A stretch of 28,331 nucleotides of DNA, from NCBI GenBank assembly GCA_002428455.1, contig DIWL01000087.1, positions 5,010 through 33,340 of the forward strand. The letters are read 5' to 3'. The position numbers and the translations under genes are program-made. Shown here in pieces: positions 8,059-17,838 of the stretch (position 1 is the first letter of the stretch; every line of letters begins with the position of its first letter). Source of the DNA: Anaerolineaceae bacterium UBA6107 (GTDB taxonomy: Bacteria > Chloroflexota > Anaerolineae > Anaerolineales > Anaerolineaceae). The notes beneath the pieces were generated by a model. It was given only the letters and a program-made list of their open reading frames with translations, was not told where the DNA came from and did not search any database.

Positions 8059-9396
8059 TCACTGGATCAGTGAGATCGATGCCGGTCTTTGAACCCATTG
8101 TTTACTATTTAGATCCATCCGCAATTCAGCATTACCGGCCACAAAAATGTACCTGCCAATCACCTGAGTGTTAAATGTATAGATCTCCGCGCCGCCATTA
8201 AAAGTAAAGTCTGCGTCTTCGCCATAAATCGTACCCACGTACTTGTTGTGAGACCCACCGTTCAGTTGGACCGTATTATTTGACCCTGGATTAAAGTACA
8301 TGAGTAACCCTTGCACAGCATCAGGAACACCACACGCGGAGGTATTGCAGGAAGGTGCATAAAGCTCCGTTCCATAACCAATCGTATCGTCATTTTGATT
8401 GAACAAAACTGTACTGGCATCTTGGAAATAGAGGGTAACATGCTCTCCATAAATCCTTGATTTCGCGTGGTTTGTCATGCCACCTGATATGCAGTATAAG
8501 CCAGGCGATAGTGTAATATTCGCCCCATTTTTCACTGTTATCCCGCCAGAGTAATTTCCTGGATAAAGGGTTTCAGTCCCGGTATAACTGCCCCCTCCGC
8601 GGTCAACGCCAGAGCAAACGGGTGGTGGTATCATCCCGCGCGGTAATTTCGCATCGGCTTTTTCACACGGAACTATGGGAGTAACAGTGTGAGCCGGTAC
8701 ATAACCGGTACAACCACCTGGCTGAAAAGCCTTAACAGTGCCACTAACCACATCAACAGTCGAACTGCCTCCGGCATCAATGCACGAATTAGAGAAAATT
8801 CCGCCCTTGTTAATGAAGGAAGTGGAATCACCGTTGAACCAAACACCCCCTACGTTTTTTCCACAAGTATCAGCCAAGGATACCAGGGCATTGCCATACG
8901 CGAAAGGCTGGTTTGGATATACTCTTGCGATCGCCTCTGTTGTCGTGCGAAGCGTATTAACCGAGATAACACGGCCGAAGGTTGTTTCCGGTTCCGAGGT
9001 TACCATCACGTGTATATCTAAAAACTGCATTCCTTCACTGTCCGTTTCACAACGAACCGTTACACCATTTTCATTTGAGAGATCATATGGGTCAAGCAGA
9101 ACACCATCATCCAGAGCGGATTTCACTGCCTCGGCCACCGCCAAATCCGATGCCTGCCTGGCAAGTGAAGTTGAACCAGGTCCGCATGAAAAATCAGAGG
9201 GCAGATAATCCTTTAATTTTTCGGCTGCTTTACCAGCTCCAGCTAAAGCCGCGGAATCCGCTGTGTTCTGGTCATTCCGGCGCTGGTTGTACAGCAGGCT
9301 GCCGTCAACCGCCAACGCGGTGATCCCAAGGATTGCCACCATGCCGAGCGCGAGGATAACTATGATCTGGCCTTTCTCATTGGATCTTATTTTCAT
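8059..9396 (-). CDS. TadG-like Flp pilus assembly / secreted pilin-related protein
   Basis: 445 residues. The N-terminus is the Tad/TadG signature: EKGQIIVILALGMVAILGIT as a type IV-like leader and single TM segment (about 8-30), followed by QRRNDQNTADSAALAGA. The long C-terminal part is Gly/Asn-rich beta structure with several Cys. Proteins of this type are anchored in the membrane, face outwards, and are minor pilin-like parts of Tad systems. Ribosome site GAGGTGA lies five bases before the ATG, inside the 11-bp gap after the preceding tadE. It is the last gene of a three-gene set. No tadA, tadB, tadC, prepilin peptidase or flp gene is in the window. Confidence 0.82.
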   Translation of the reverse strand: MKIRSNEKGQIIVILALGMVAILGITALAVDGSLLYNQRRNDQNTADSAALAGAGKAAEKLKDYLPSDFSCGPGSTSLARQASDLAVAEAVKSALDDGVLLDPYDLSNENGVTVRCETDSEGMQFLDIHVMVTSEPETTFGRVISVNTLRTTTEAIARVYPNQPFAYGNALVSLADTCGKNVGGVWFNGDSTSFINKGGIFSNSCIDAGGSSTVDVVSGTVKAFQPGGCTGYVPAHTVTPIVPCEKADAKLPRGMIPPPVCSGVDRGGGSYTGTETLYPGNYSGGITVKNGANITLSPGLYCISGGMTNHAKSRIYGEHVTLYFQDASTVLFNQNDDTIGYGTELYAPSCNTSACGVPDAVQGLLMYFNPGSNNTVQLNGGSHNKYVGTIYGEDADFTFNGGAEIYTFNTQVIGRYIFVAGNAELRMDLNSKQWVQRPASISLIQ

Positions 9397-9407
9397 ATTC
9401 TCACCTC

Positions 9408-9866
9408 TTATTCTGGCTTAGGAACTGGGCGCAGGATATTGCCATTTGCCGTACCTGTTAGAGTAATGGTATTGCCCGCAAGGAACGGCATGGTCAAGGT
9501 AAATGGAGCACTCACTTCAATTACCATCTTGTCACCATAATTAAGATCTAGTGTCGGAACACAAACTGCATCTTCTATTGTAACGTTAACGGGATTTCCT
9601 AAACGATCTGAGGATATGCTGCTGTTTTCCTCCAGACTGTTCCAAACCCTGGTTTTGATTAGATCACACTCATTCGGATACGCAATTCCGTAAATGATGC
9701 CTTCTTCAGCGGCGTCCTGCAGAGCAAATTGCATAAAGAACGCTCTGCCAACATCAAAGATACCCGAAACCAGCCACAACAGAATTGTCAAAAATATCGC
9801 CAACTCCACCAGGCTTTGACCTTTTTCTGTTTCATTCTGGTTTTCTATCGTATGCTTATATTCCAT
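9408..9866 (-). CDS. TadE-like pseudopilin (second copy)
   Basis: 152 residues. The typical TadE start is EKGQSLVELAIFLTILLWLV, a single hydrophobic helix at about 18-38, then DVGRAFFMQFALQDAAEEG with an extracellular domain containing two Cys. TadE proteins are processed pseudopilins in the Flp/Tad pilus envelope machinery. AAAGG lies about ten bases upstream of the ATG. It is 80 nt after the first tadE and 11 nt before tadG, and was likely duplicated from its neighbour, though the extracellular parts have diverged. Confidence 0.82.
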   Translation of the reverse strand: MEYKHTIENQNETEKGQSLVELAIFLTILLWLVSGIFDVGRAFFMQFALQDAAEEGIIYGIAYPNECDLIKTRVWNSLEENSSISSDRLGNPVNVTIEDAVCVPTLDLNYGDKMVIEVSAPFTLTMPFLAGNTITLTGTANGNILRPVPKPE

Positions 9867-9946
9867 AAACTTTTTACCTTTATCAATATCAGGTTGCTTA
9901 TTGTCTGGCTGGAACAGAAATACCTCTCTCTAAGCTGTCATGCTGA

Positions 9947-10468
9947 CTACGGATTCCAGATATCCACTTCAGTCAAAATACTCCGGGGTGTTGTAGCAGT
10001 GATGGGGATTTCCGTAAAACCAACCAACGGGACGATCGGATTGAAAGTTGCATTAACGGTTACACGAACCCTATCTCCAGTAACAATTGGAGTACCTGAT
10101 CCCAACGGGCAAGCAGCAAAGATAGGAATATCAGGTAGCTCATCTGCAGGATTTATCGGACCATGATCATATTGAATTACCACCGCATTGGCTGCGCTCA
10201 GGTCCACAAAGGAACTTACCTTATCCGCGTGGGCTTTTATGCCATTGCAATCCCGGTAATATTCAATTCCGCTGGCATTCTTACCAGTGACAGCCGCGTA
10301 GCGCGCCGCGTCGCGGCTGGCATTGAGCACTGCGCTGTACATGAAGATCAGCCGACCCACTTCGAAGATACCGTAGACGACCAACAGGAAAATGGGCAGA
10401 GTAAGAGCCAGTTCCACCAAACCCTGGCCAATAGTCCTTTTACCTTTATGTTTTAACACATTGATCAT
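9947..10468 (-). CDS. TadE-like pseudopilin (first copy)
   Basis: 173 residues. The N-terminus is basic (NVLKHKGKRTIGQG), followed by the GQGLVELALTLPIFLLVVYGIFEVGR helix that defines TadE, written here in parts: GQGLVELALTLPIF and LLVVYGIFEVGR. The AVLNASRDAARYAAVTG segment follows, and then a soluble domain with three Cys. Probable function: a pseudopilin in a Tad-type surface structure or secretion complex. The start ATG 10468 is preceded by AAGGG and GGGAAG. It is the first gene of the tadE-tadE-tadG set, with a TATAAT box about 75 nt upstream. Confidence 0.85.
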   Translation of the reverse strand: MINVLKHKGKRTIGQGLVELALTLPIFLLVVYGIFEVGRLIFMYSAVLNASRDAARYAAVTGKNASGIEYYRDCNGIKAHADKVSSFVDLSAANAVVIQYDHGPINPADELPDIPIFAACPLGSGTPIVTGDRVRVTVNATFNPIVPLVGFTEIPITATTPRSILTEVDIWNP

Positions 10469-10542
10469 CGCTTCCCGACCCTTACCGGATGAATGGATAT
10501 GAATACATGACGATGTCTTGCTTAGAGACTTCCGCCAAGATA

Positions 10543-10548
10543 ATTATA
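10543..10548 (-). promoter_or_regulatory. -10 box of the tadE-tadE-tadG operon
   Basis: TATAAT on the minus strand in the 162-nt gap before the first tadE. No good -35 hexamer at 16-18 nt, so the call is tentative. The predicted start is near 10536. Confidence 0.35.
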
Positions 10549-10630
10549 CGACGTACTGCCAGTTTGGAATGAAGTATTGCAGAATTGTAAAGTGATTCCC
10601 CATGGAAACACTACGATTGGTGATTTGCTC

Positions 10631-11458
10631 TCAGTATACCAGAATCGTTAATAACCAGGCAATCAGTGCTCCGCTGGCGGTGCATAATAAATTCACCACA
10701 TCGTTGTTCATCCATTTCCATCCCCGTATCAGGATGGTCTCATTACCACAGGTATGGAAAGGGTGTTTCTCGGTCTCCTTGTGACAGACCGGGCACAAAT
10801 ATATTCCCTGCACAGTCGCGCCAAGCAGCGAATCGACAAAACTGCCGAGCAACCCGGCCAAAGCAATGATCAACGCAAAGAGCCATCGATCACCGTTTGA
10901 GGTGCCAGCCACCGGCCAAACAAGCCACGTGGTGAAGGCGATCAGCGCTGCCCCGCACGCCGCTGCCAGCGATCCTGCCAGGCTTACCCCGCCTGAAGTA
11001 CCCGGCGAAACGCACTGCCAGGTACGAATACTGCGCGGCCATCTGCGGCTGAACACGCCCAGTTCGGTCGCCCAGGTGTCGGCGTTGGCAGCCGCGAAAG
11101 CAGCGCTGAACAGCACCCAGGGCAATACCGATTGGGGCCAGAATATTGAAGCCAGCGCTGCCAGCCCGGCCAGTCCCCCATTCGCTGCCACCTGCCCTGC
11201 ATCACGCCGTGCCCCCTTGGCAAAGTTCAGTTCAAATTCCTTCTTCCTGTGTTTCAATAAACGGGACAGGCCGCTGGAGGTAATGAAAAAGGTCAGCAGC
11301 ACCACCGCCCAGGGCAGGCCGCCAAACCCGAATACCACCACGCCCAGTAAAAAGGCTGCCAGCGCGCCGCTGCGGTTGAGCGATCTCACCCGGTACGCAG
11401 CATACGCCACCAGCGCTGCCAGCAGCACACCCAGTATGATTTGCAGAGGATTGAACAT
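10631..11458 (-). CDS. DUF92 family membrane protein (TMEM19/VTE6-like)
   Basis: 275 residues with about six to seven hydrophobic segments. DUF92 signatures are NRSGALAAFLLGVVVFGFGG, FFITSSGLSRLLKHRK, AANADTWATELG and the V-S-P-G-T-S-G-G-V-S loop. The plant relative VTE6 is reported as a phytyl-phosphate kinase in tocopherol synthesis, so a prenyl or isoprenoid phosphate kinase role is possible but unproven here. Near the C-terminus, CPVC and HTCG form a possible metal site in a loop (about residues 216-231). It lies 12 nt after the PH-like membrane protein gene and is likely co-transcribed with it. Confidence 0.8.
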   Translation of the reverse strand: MFNPLQIILGVLLAALVAYAAYRVRSLNRSGALAAFLLGVVVFGFGGLPWAVVLLTFFITSSGLSRLLKHRKKEFELNFAKGARRDAGQVAANGGLAGLAALASIFWPQSVLPWVLFSAAFAAANADTWATELGVFSRRWPRSIRTWQCVSPGTSGGVSLAGSLAAACGAALIAFTTWLVWPVAGTSNGDRWLFALIIALAGLLGSFVDSLLGATVQGIYLCPVCHKETEKHPFHTCGNETILIRGWKWMNNDVVNLLCTASGALIAWLLTILVY

Positions 11459-11470
11459 GAACGGCTGCCT

Positions 11471-12376
11471 CTATACCGTGAAAAGAAGCAGGACTGCGAT
11501 AAATAACAGCACTGAGGTGAGCACCCCGGCAGCCCACAGTAAATAAGCGATCACGCGGGTTTCGATCCGCCGGTACGCAAAAAAACCGGTGATCAGATCA
11601 AAAAAGTTGAACACCACCCCGATAATGGGCAATAGCAGCAGCCGGCTGGATTGGACCGGCTCCAGCGGTACGCCGGAACTGTCGTAGCCGAGGGATACCA
11701 TCTGCCTGAAGGGGATCAAAACACTGGTCCCCACCAGCAGCAGGAGCGCAAGCCCGGCACCGATCGGGATCAAGGCTCGCGCCAGCCTGTCCTTGAAGAC
11801 CTGGTTAAAGAAAGCAGTTGGAACTGCCGTGTGCGCTCCGATGGGCGAAAGGCTGCCCATTTCGATCACGCGCTGGAAACGGCGTGTGAAATCCTCGGGA
11901 TCCTGCGGCGAGAGGATCAGTGTCTTGTTGATCGCCGAAACGATCACCAGGTGGGATGCACTGCTGGCAATGAACTCCACCCGGCCTAATTCTTCATGGT
12001 GTGATCCACCCAGAAGGGCACCGGGCATGGAAAAACGCGGTAATTTCAACGGCTGCACCAGGTCAGCCGCCTGCCTGACCCAGATCACTTCTGTCATCGG
12101 CAGGTCCTCAGAGCGCAGTCCCCAGCGCACACGCAGGCCGTCACGTTCCAGAGTATACGCGGCATGCAGCAGGGCATAACCGCGGTAAGCGATAATGGGT
12201 AACATCGCGACAAGTGCAATGGTAGCAAGCAGGTACAGTATGAGTGACCAGCCCACCGGCTGAGAAAATGCCAGGATCATCAGGGTCGTGATCCCCGCCA
12301 CGAGGGCAACCAGTATCAGCACATGCACCATAATCCCGGTTTTGCGTGGAGGGTAGAACACCTGCTTCTCTGTCAT
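11471..12376 (-). CDS. Membrane protein with a central PH-like domain
   Basis: 301 residues from ATG 12376 (MTEKQVFYPPRKTG). A longer frame to 12433 would overlap degT by 44 nt and adds residues with no family character, so I prefer the shorter start. Two TM helices lie at the N-terminus (about 15-60). A soluble beta-rich region follows (YTLERDGLRVRWGLRSEDLPM through SPQDPEDFTRRF), matching the bacterial PH-like fold. Two to three TM helices close the protein, with YRRIETRVIAYLLW near the end. No enzymatic motif is visible and the function is unknown. It follows degT by 13 nt and precedes DUF92, so it sits in one operon. Confidence 0.75.
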   Translation of the reverse strand: MTEKQVFYPPRKTGIMVHVLILVALVAGITTLMILAFSQPVGWSLILYLLATIALVAMLPIIAYRGYALLHAAYTLERDGLRVRWGLRSEDLPMTEVIWVRQAADLVQPLKLPRFSMPGALLGGSHHEELGRVEFIASSASHLVIVSAINKTLILSPQDPEDFTRRFQRVIEMGSLSPIGAHTAVPTAFFNQVFKDRLARALIPIGAGLALLLLVGTSVLIPFRQMVSLGYDSSGVPLEPVQSSRLLLLPIIGVVFNFFDLITGFFAYRRIETRVIAYLLWAAGVLTSVLLFIAVLLLFTV

Positions 12377-12389
12377 GCCTGTTTCGTTC

Positions 12390-13577
12390 TCAACCTTGAG
12401 TGCAGTCAGCCAGGGTACGGCACACCAGGTCAACCTGTTCTTCAGTCATCATCCCCGAGAAGGGCAGCGCCAGTCCGCGCCTGCCCAGGTCTTCGGTGAC
12501 TGGAAAATCACCCGCCTGGTAACCGAACATCTCCACCATATAGGGCTGTAAATGGATCGGCAGGAAGTATGGCCGCACCGGTATGCGCCGCTCATCCAGC
12601 CGGGCTGCAATAGCATCACGGTCCAGCCTGGAGGCAAGACGAATCACATACACGAACCACGAAGCCCGCGTTGTTTCGGGGACCACCACCGGAGCCTGCA
12701 CACCATCGATGCGTGACAGGCGCGCTGTATACCAATCCGCCACCTGTTGACGCTTATTGAGCAGTTCCTCAATACGCCTGAGTTGGGTCACCCCCAGGGC
12801 GGCACTCATCTCGTCCAGGCGGTAGTTGTAACCCAGGTGGGTGTGCTGCAGCCAGGTATCACCTGGGGCTCGTCCCTGGTTGCGCAGCGCGCGCATCAAT
12901 TGCGCGGCCTCCCGATCATCTGTCACGATCATTCCCCCCTCACCCGTGGTGATCTGCTTGTTGGGGTAAAAGGCAAACACGCCGTAATCTCCCTGCATAC
13001 CGACACGTTGAGAACGATATTCCGCACCGAGTGATTCACAACAGTCCTCGATCAGTTTCAGGTTGTAATGTTCCGCCAAAGGCCGTATTTGATCGTAATC
13101 AGCCGGCTGCCCGAATACATCGATCGCCAGGATGGCTTTTAATTTTCCCGCGCTCTCAGCCCCTTTGCGCGGCAACCATCGATGAGCAGCATTCCCGCCT
13201 TCCGCCAGGTCTCTCACTGCCCTGGCAGCCTGCGCTGTATCCATGTTACCGGTCCGCGAATCCACATCCACGAACACCGGGATGGCTTTTTCAAACAGGA
13301 TCACGTTGGTGGAAGAAACAAATGAAAACGGGGTAGTCAGCACCAGGTCACCCGGGCGAATATCCGCGGCGCGTACGCACAGGTGCAAACCCGCTGTACC
13401 GGAGTTAACCCCGATCGCATCGTGAGCACCGGTGTAGCGGGCAAATTCCCGTTCAAATTCGGTGATCTGAGGACCCATGCTCAGGTTGGGGGTATTCAAC
13501 ACGGAAAGTACCGCTTCGCGTTCAGCCGCGGTTAGATCAGGCAGGGACATGGGAACTAAAGGCTCAGGTTTTTTCAT
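12390..13577 (-). CDS. DegT/DnrJ/EryC1/StrS sugar aminotransferase
   Basis: 395 residues, a PLP-dependent fold type I aminotransferase. Motifs: NSGTAGLHL (58-66) binding cofactor phosphate, IEDCCESLGAEY (176-187) with the pyridine-N aspartate Asp178, and the Schiff-base lysine Lys207 in YPNKQITTGEGG. Such enzymes transfer an amino group from glutamate to keto-sugars on nucleotide carriers, as in PglE, for surface polysaccharides or glycans. The substrate cannot be fixed here. The start ATG 13577 lies seven nt after TACAAT and lacks a ribosome site. It is downstream of proS (43-nt gap) and about 3 kb downstream of the E1/acyltransferase cluster, to which it may be functionally related. Confidence 0.9.
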   Translation of the reverse strand: MKKPEPLVPMSLPDLTAAEREAVLSVLNTPNLSMGPQITEFEREFARYTGAHDAIGVNSGTAGLHLCVRAADIRPGDLVLTTPFSFVSSTNVILFEKAIPVFVDVDSRTGNMDTAQAARAVRDLAEGGNAAHRWLPRKGAESAGKLKAILAIDVFGQPADYDQIRPLAEHYNLKLIEDCCESLGAEYRSQRVGMQGDYGVFAFYPNKQITTGEGGMIVTDDREAAQLMRALRNQGRAPGDTWLQHTHLGYNYRLDEMSAALGVTQLRRIEELLNKRQQVADWYTARLSRIDGVQAPVVVPETTRASWFVYVIRLASRLDRDAIAARLDERRIPVRPYFLPIHLQPYMVEMFGYQAGDFPVTEDLGRRGLALPFSGMMTEEQVDLVCRTLADCTQG

Positions 13578-13584
13578 GAGTAAT

Positions 13585-13590
13585 ATTGTA
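13585..13590 (-). promoter_or_regulatory. -10 box of the DegT gene, leaderless arrangement
   Basis: TACAAT on the minus strand, followed by 7 nt and the ATG at 13577. No clear -35 element. Confidence 0.35.
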
Positions 13591-13620
13591 CTCTCTTCTA
13601 TTAATGTAGAAAGCTGTGGT

Positions 13621-15354
<1,734 letters not shown>

Positions 15355-15379
15355 GATTATTGTCTCTTGATAGGATTTA

Positions 15380-16138
15380 TCAGATCAACATGAGCCATGT
15401 GGCGGCCGCCCTCAGCAAAGCAGGCGCAGCCACGTGGTAGGTCTTGCGCATGATCCATCCGAGCAGAAGACCCTGTACCAGCGCGATGACCAGCTGAGGC
15501 CATTCGGTCGCGAATGAAGTAAACACGGGGTTGCCGGGTAGTTGCCACAGAACATACAAAAACGCCGTCGCAAGCCAGCCCCAGGTTTGCCCCAGGAAGG
15601 ACATCAGGCGCAGTTGAATGTAACCGCGGAAGATCGTCTCCTCCACCACACACCAGACCAGTATCACAAACAGCAGGCTGCCCTGTTCTGTAGACACTCC
15701 CTGCAGAATAGTGAGGAACTTGCCACGCAGGAAGACGACCAGGAGAACCAGTAACACACCCATTGTGAGGCTGGTGCGCGTGTTGTCTTTGCTCCAGCCG
15801 ATGCTCTTGGGCGGCTGACCGCGCACAATGAGCAGGACGAGCAGTGGAAGGAGTGAAACAACCGCGATCAGCATGCGCTGTGCGACCTCTCCGCCCTGTA
15901 ATTCCCCGGCAAAGTTGAGCAGGAAATCAAATATACGGTTGGAAAAGAATTGGAATGCAAAGAAGAAGATCAGCGCAAAAAGAATGAGCGCGAAAGTTGT
16001 CTCGCGGCGCGGAAAACGGAACTCGATGCGGCGGATCTTTTTAAACAACGGGCTTGTGCCCGCGATCATTACAACGGCGATCACACCCAGCCATTCGCTC
16101 AGGTATCCCAGCCAGTATTTCGTATCGATAGGATTCAT
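15380..16138 (-). CDS. CPBP-family membrane protein with degraded metalloprotease site
   Basis: 252 residues with about seven hydrophobic segments. Motif 1 of the CPBP/CAAX-protease family is intact: EETIFRG with Glu166, Glu167 and Arg171. The motif 2 histidine is replaced: the expected F-x3-H is YVLWQLP with Gln199. The motif 3 histidine (usually H-x3-N) is replaced by Arg243 and Thr247 (ALLRAAATW). Two of the expected metal ligands are therefore missing and protease activity is doubtful. It could act as a scaffold or a regulator. The start overlaps the bactofilin stop by 4 nt (ATGA), indicating translational coupling. Confidence 0.82.
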   Translation of the reverse strand: MNPIDTKYWLGYLSEWLGVIAVVMIAGTSPLFKKIRRIEFRFPRRETTFALILFALIFFFAFQFFSNRIFDFLLNFAGELQGGEVAQRMLIAVVSLLPLLVLLIVRGQPPKSIGWSKDNTRTSLTMGVLLVLLVVFLRGKFLTILQGVSTEQGSLLFVILVWCVVEETIFRGYIQLRLMSFLGQTWGWLATAFLYVLWQLPGNPVFTSFATEWPQLVIALVQGLLLGWIMRKTYHVAAPALLRAAATWLMLI

Positions 16139-16605
16139 TCGCCTGCCACCTGCCTGCCTTTCAGCGGTTTTTGCCCATCCTTAAGCTCAGGAGCCGGTTC
16201 ATTCTCCACAGCTGCCGGTTCCTCCAACTCAAGTTCCACCTGCTCCTCCATGCGCACCTGACCGCGCAAAAATGCGCCTTCCTCGGTGGCAAATGCGATG
16301 GTCACCACATCCCCCCACACACGCCCGGTCGAACGTATCTCCAGTTTTTCCGCTGTCACGTTTCCGCGCAGCGCGCCCGCCACGATGACGTTGTTGGCGC
16401 GCAGGTGCTGGCAGGTGACCCGGCCGGTTTCACCGATCACCACCAGACCGCGGATGCGGATGTCCCCTTCAAAGGTCCCTTCAATACGGATACCACCCCG
16501 ACCGCCAAGATTGCCGGACCAGTTAATGCCAGGGCCCAGTACCGAGGTGACGCGCTCGACCGGTTCAGGTTGTTTTTGTACTTCAGGGGTTGTCCTTTTG
16601 AACAT
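16135..16605 (-). CDS. Bactofilin (polymer-forming cytoskeletal protein)
   Basis: 156 residues. Residues 28-110 are a right-handed beta-helix of bactofilin type (RIEGTFEGDIRIRGLVVIGE, ANNVIVAGALRGNVTAEKLE) with the spaced Gly/Ile repeats of the family, flanked by unstructured tails (acidic C-terminus, VELELEEP). Bactofilins form membrane-associated filaments that organise cell shape or envelope synthesis. The strong ribosome site GGAGGT, five nt before the ATG at 16605, confirms the start. A 7-bp hairpin (16615-16642) reaches into that site. It is coupled to the CPBP gene by ATGA overlap, and upstream is the E2/acyltransferase gene 141 nt away. Confidence 0.92.
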   Translation of the reverse strand: MFKRTTPEVQKQPEPVERVTSVLGPGINWSGNLGGRGGIRIEGTFEGDIRIRGLVVIGETGRVTCQHLRANNVIVAGALRGNVTAEKLEIRSTGRVWGDVVTIAFATEEGAFLRGQVRMEEQVELELEEPAAVENEPAPELKDGQKPLKGRQVAGE

Positions 16606-16614
16606 AGCCTACCT

Positions 16615-16642
16615 CCACGGGTTAACGAATCCCGCCCCGTGG
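16615..16642 (-). promoter_or_regulatory. Hairpin beside the bactofilin ribosome site
   Basis: Minus-strand arms CCACGGG (16642-16636) and CCCGTGG (16621-16615) with a 14-nt loop. The 3' arm ends in the GG that begins GGAGGT. It may limit translation. The rest of the gap up to 16746 holds no gene and only a poor TAAAAT box. Confidence 0.3.
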
Positions 16643-16746
16643 TTACGAAGCGGTGATAATGATCTAAATATCAGCAGCATCGCTGTGCGTTTATTTTACC
16701 ATCCACCACACCCGCCCTGGTGCAGCATTCCTCCAGGTTTTCGCAG

Positions 16747-17838
16747 TCAATCCGACGGCCAGATCGCACCCGCACGTACGATGCCGTTCTCTGGTACATC
16801 CTTCTTGACTACCGCGCTGTTACCCACACGCGCACCGTCGCCTATGCGCACACCCAGGTTGACAGTGGCGCCCATTCCAATCAACGCGCGATCCCCCGCC
16901 TGTACCGCACCAGCCAGGATTGCCCCCGGCGAGACGTTCGCGTATTCTCCCAGCACGCAATCATGCGAGACGATCGCGCCAGTATTAACGATCGTGCCGA
17001 ATCCCACATGCACGTCGCTGCCGATATAGGCATTGAAGAATATTTGGCAGCCCTCGTCGACGATCGCGGTAGGTTCGATGAACGCGCGCGGATGGATCAC
17101 TGTGACACAGGTAAACCCGGCATCGGCCAGCCTGCTGTACACAGCCAGGCGCGGCGTGATGCTGCCAATACCGCCGACTGCGTTGACCGCCTGGTAGATC
17201 CCTTTGCGGCGCAGCATGGGCAGAAGCTCCCCACCTCCCATCACGTTTTCCCCCAATATGCGTGTTCCGGCAGGAATTCCATCATCCAGGATCCCGGCAA
17301 TCGTATATTTGCCTGCTGCCCGGATCAGGTCAATCAACGACTTGGCATGCCCGCCGCCGCCGTAGATGATCAACTTTGTCGGGTCATCCTCTTCCACTCC
17401 GGGAGCAAGCAGGTCAGCGATCATTTTTTCGGTGACCAACCTGCCTTTGGGCAGGGAATTAAGGTCCAACTGATGCTGGCGCGCCAGGGTCAGCGCAGGC
17501 CGGGTGATACGCAGGTCCGTCGGTAATTCAACGGCGTGCTCAATTTTCTCTTCGCTGACGTCGTCATTCTCCACTGGCATGATTTGATCTGCGCTGATCG
17601 TCAGATAACACAACCGTTCGCCAGCCTTGATCGTATCACCCGCCTTGAAACGTAATCCGCGCACAAAACCATCCTGCTCGGCGGTCAGCTCGAAAGTGGA
17701 TTTGGTCGTTTCAAAACAGGCCAGTACCTGACCTTTGCTCACCTTTTCCCCTTCTCTAATGGGGAGTTCCACCAACAGAGACTCCGGTTCGTTTGGATTG
17801 ATCAGGGGTACCAGCACGGCTAAGGATTTATCGGTCAT
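16747..17838 (-). CDS. Lipoyl domain + subunit-binding domain + PglD/NeuD-type sugar acyltransferase fusion
   Basis: 363 residues with three parts. Residues 5-80 are a biotinyl/lipoyl domain with the carrier lysine Lys46 in FETTKST. Residues 110-145 fit the peripheral subunit-binding domain of E2 proteins (ITRPALTLARQHQLDL, then GRLVTEKMIADLL). Residues 155-363 are a PglD/NeuD-like acyltransferase: a Rossmann-like start IIYGGGGHAK (157-166) and left-handed beta-helix hexapeptides, with the catalytic His292 in GAIVSHDCVLGEY. A normal E2 would have a chloramphenicol-acetyltransferase-like domain here, and none is seen. The genes upstream encode E1-alpha and E1-beta, with E1-beta's stop overlapping this start by 11 nt. 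The inferred role is taking an acyl group made on lipoate by E1 and passing it to an amino sugar. The sugar and the oxoacid are unknown. Confidence 0.85.
   Translation of the reverse strand: MTDKSLAVLVPLINPNEPESLLVELPIREGEKVSKGQVLACFETTKSTFELTAEQDGFVRGLRFKAGDTIKAGERLCYLTISADQIMPVENDDVSEEKIEHAVELPTDLRITRPALTLARQHQLDLNSLPKGRLVTEKMIADLLAPGVEEDDPTKLIIYGGGGHAKSLIDLIRAAGKYTIAGILDDGIPAGTRILGENVMGGGELLPMLRRKGIYQAVNAVGGIGSITPRLAVYSRLADAGFTCVTVIHPRAFIEPTAIVDEGCQIFFNAYIGSDVHVGFGTIVNTGAIVSHDCVLGEYANVSPGAILAGAVQAGDRALIGMGATVNLGVRIGDGARVGNSAVVKKDVPENGIVRAGAIWPSD

Noticed and set aside
10866..11546. A 226-codon plus-strand frame in the DUF92 gene
   Set aside because: Ala/Ser/Pro-rich shadow of a real gene.
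16720..17526. A 268-codon plus-strand open frame across the acyltransferase fusion gene
   Set aside because: Antisense to a gene with clear family motifs; composition is shadow-like and no domain is recognisable.
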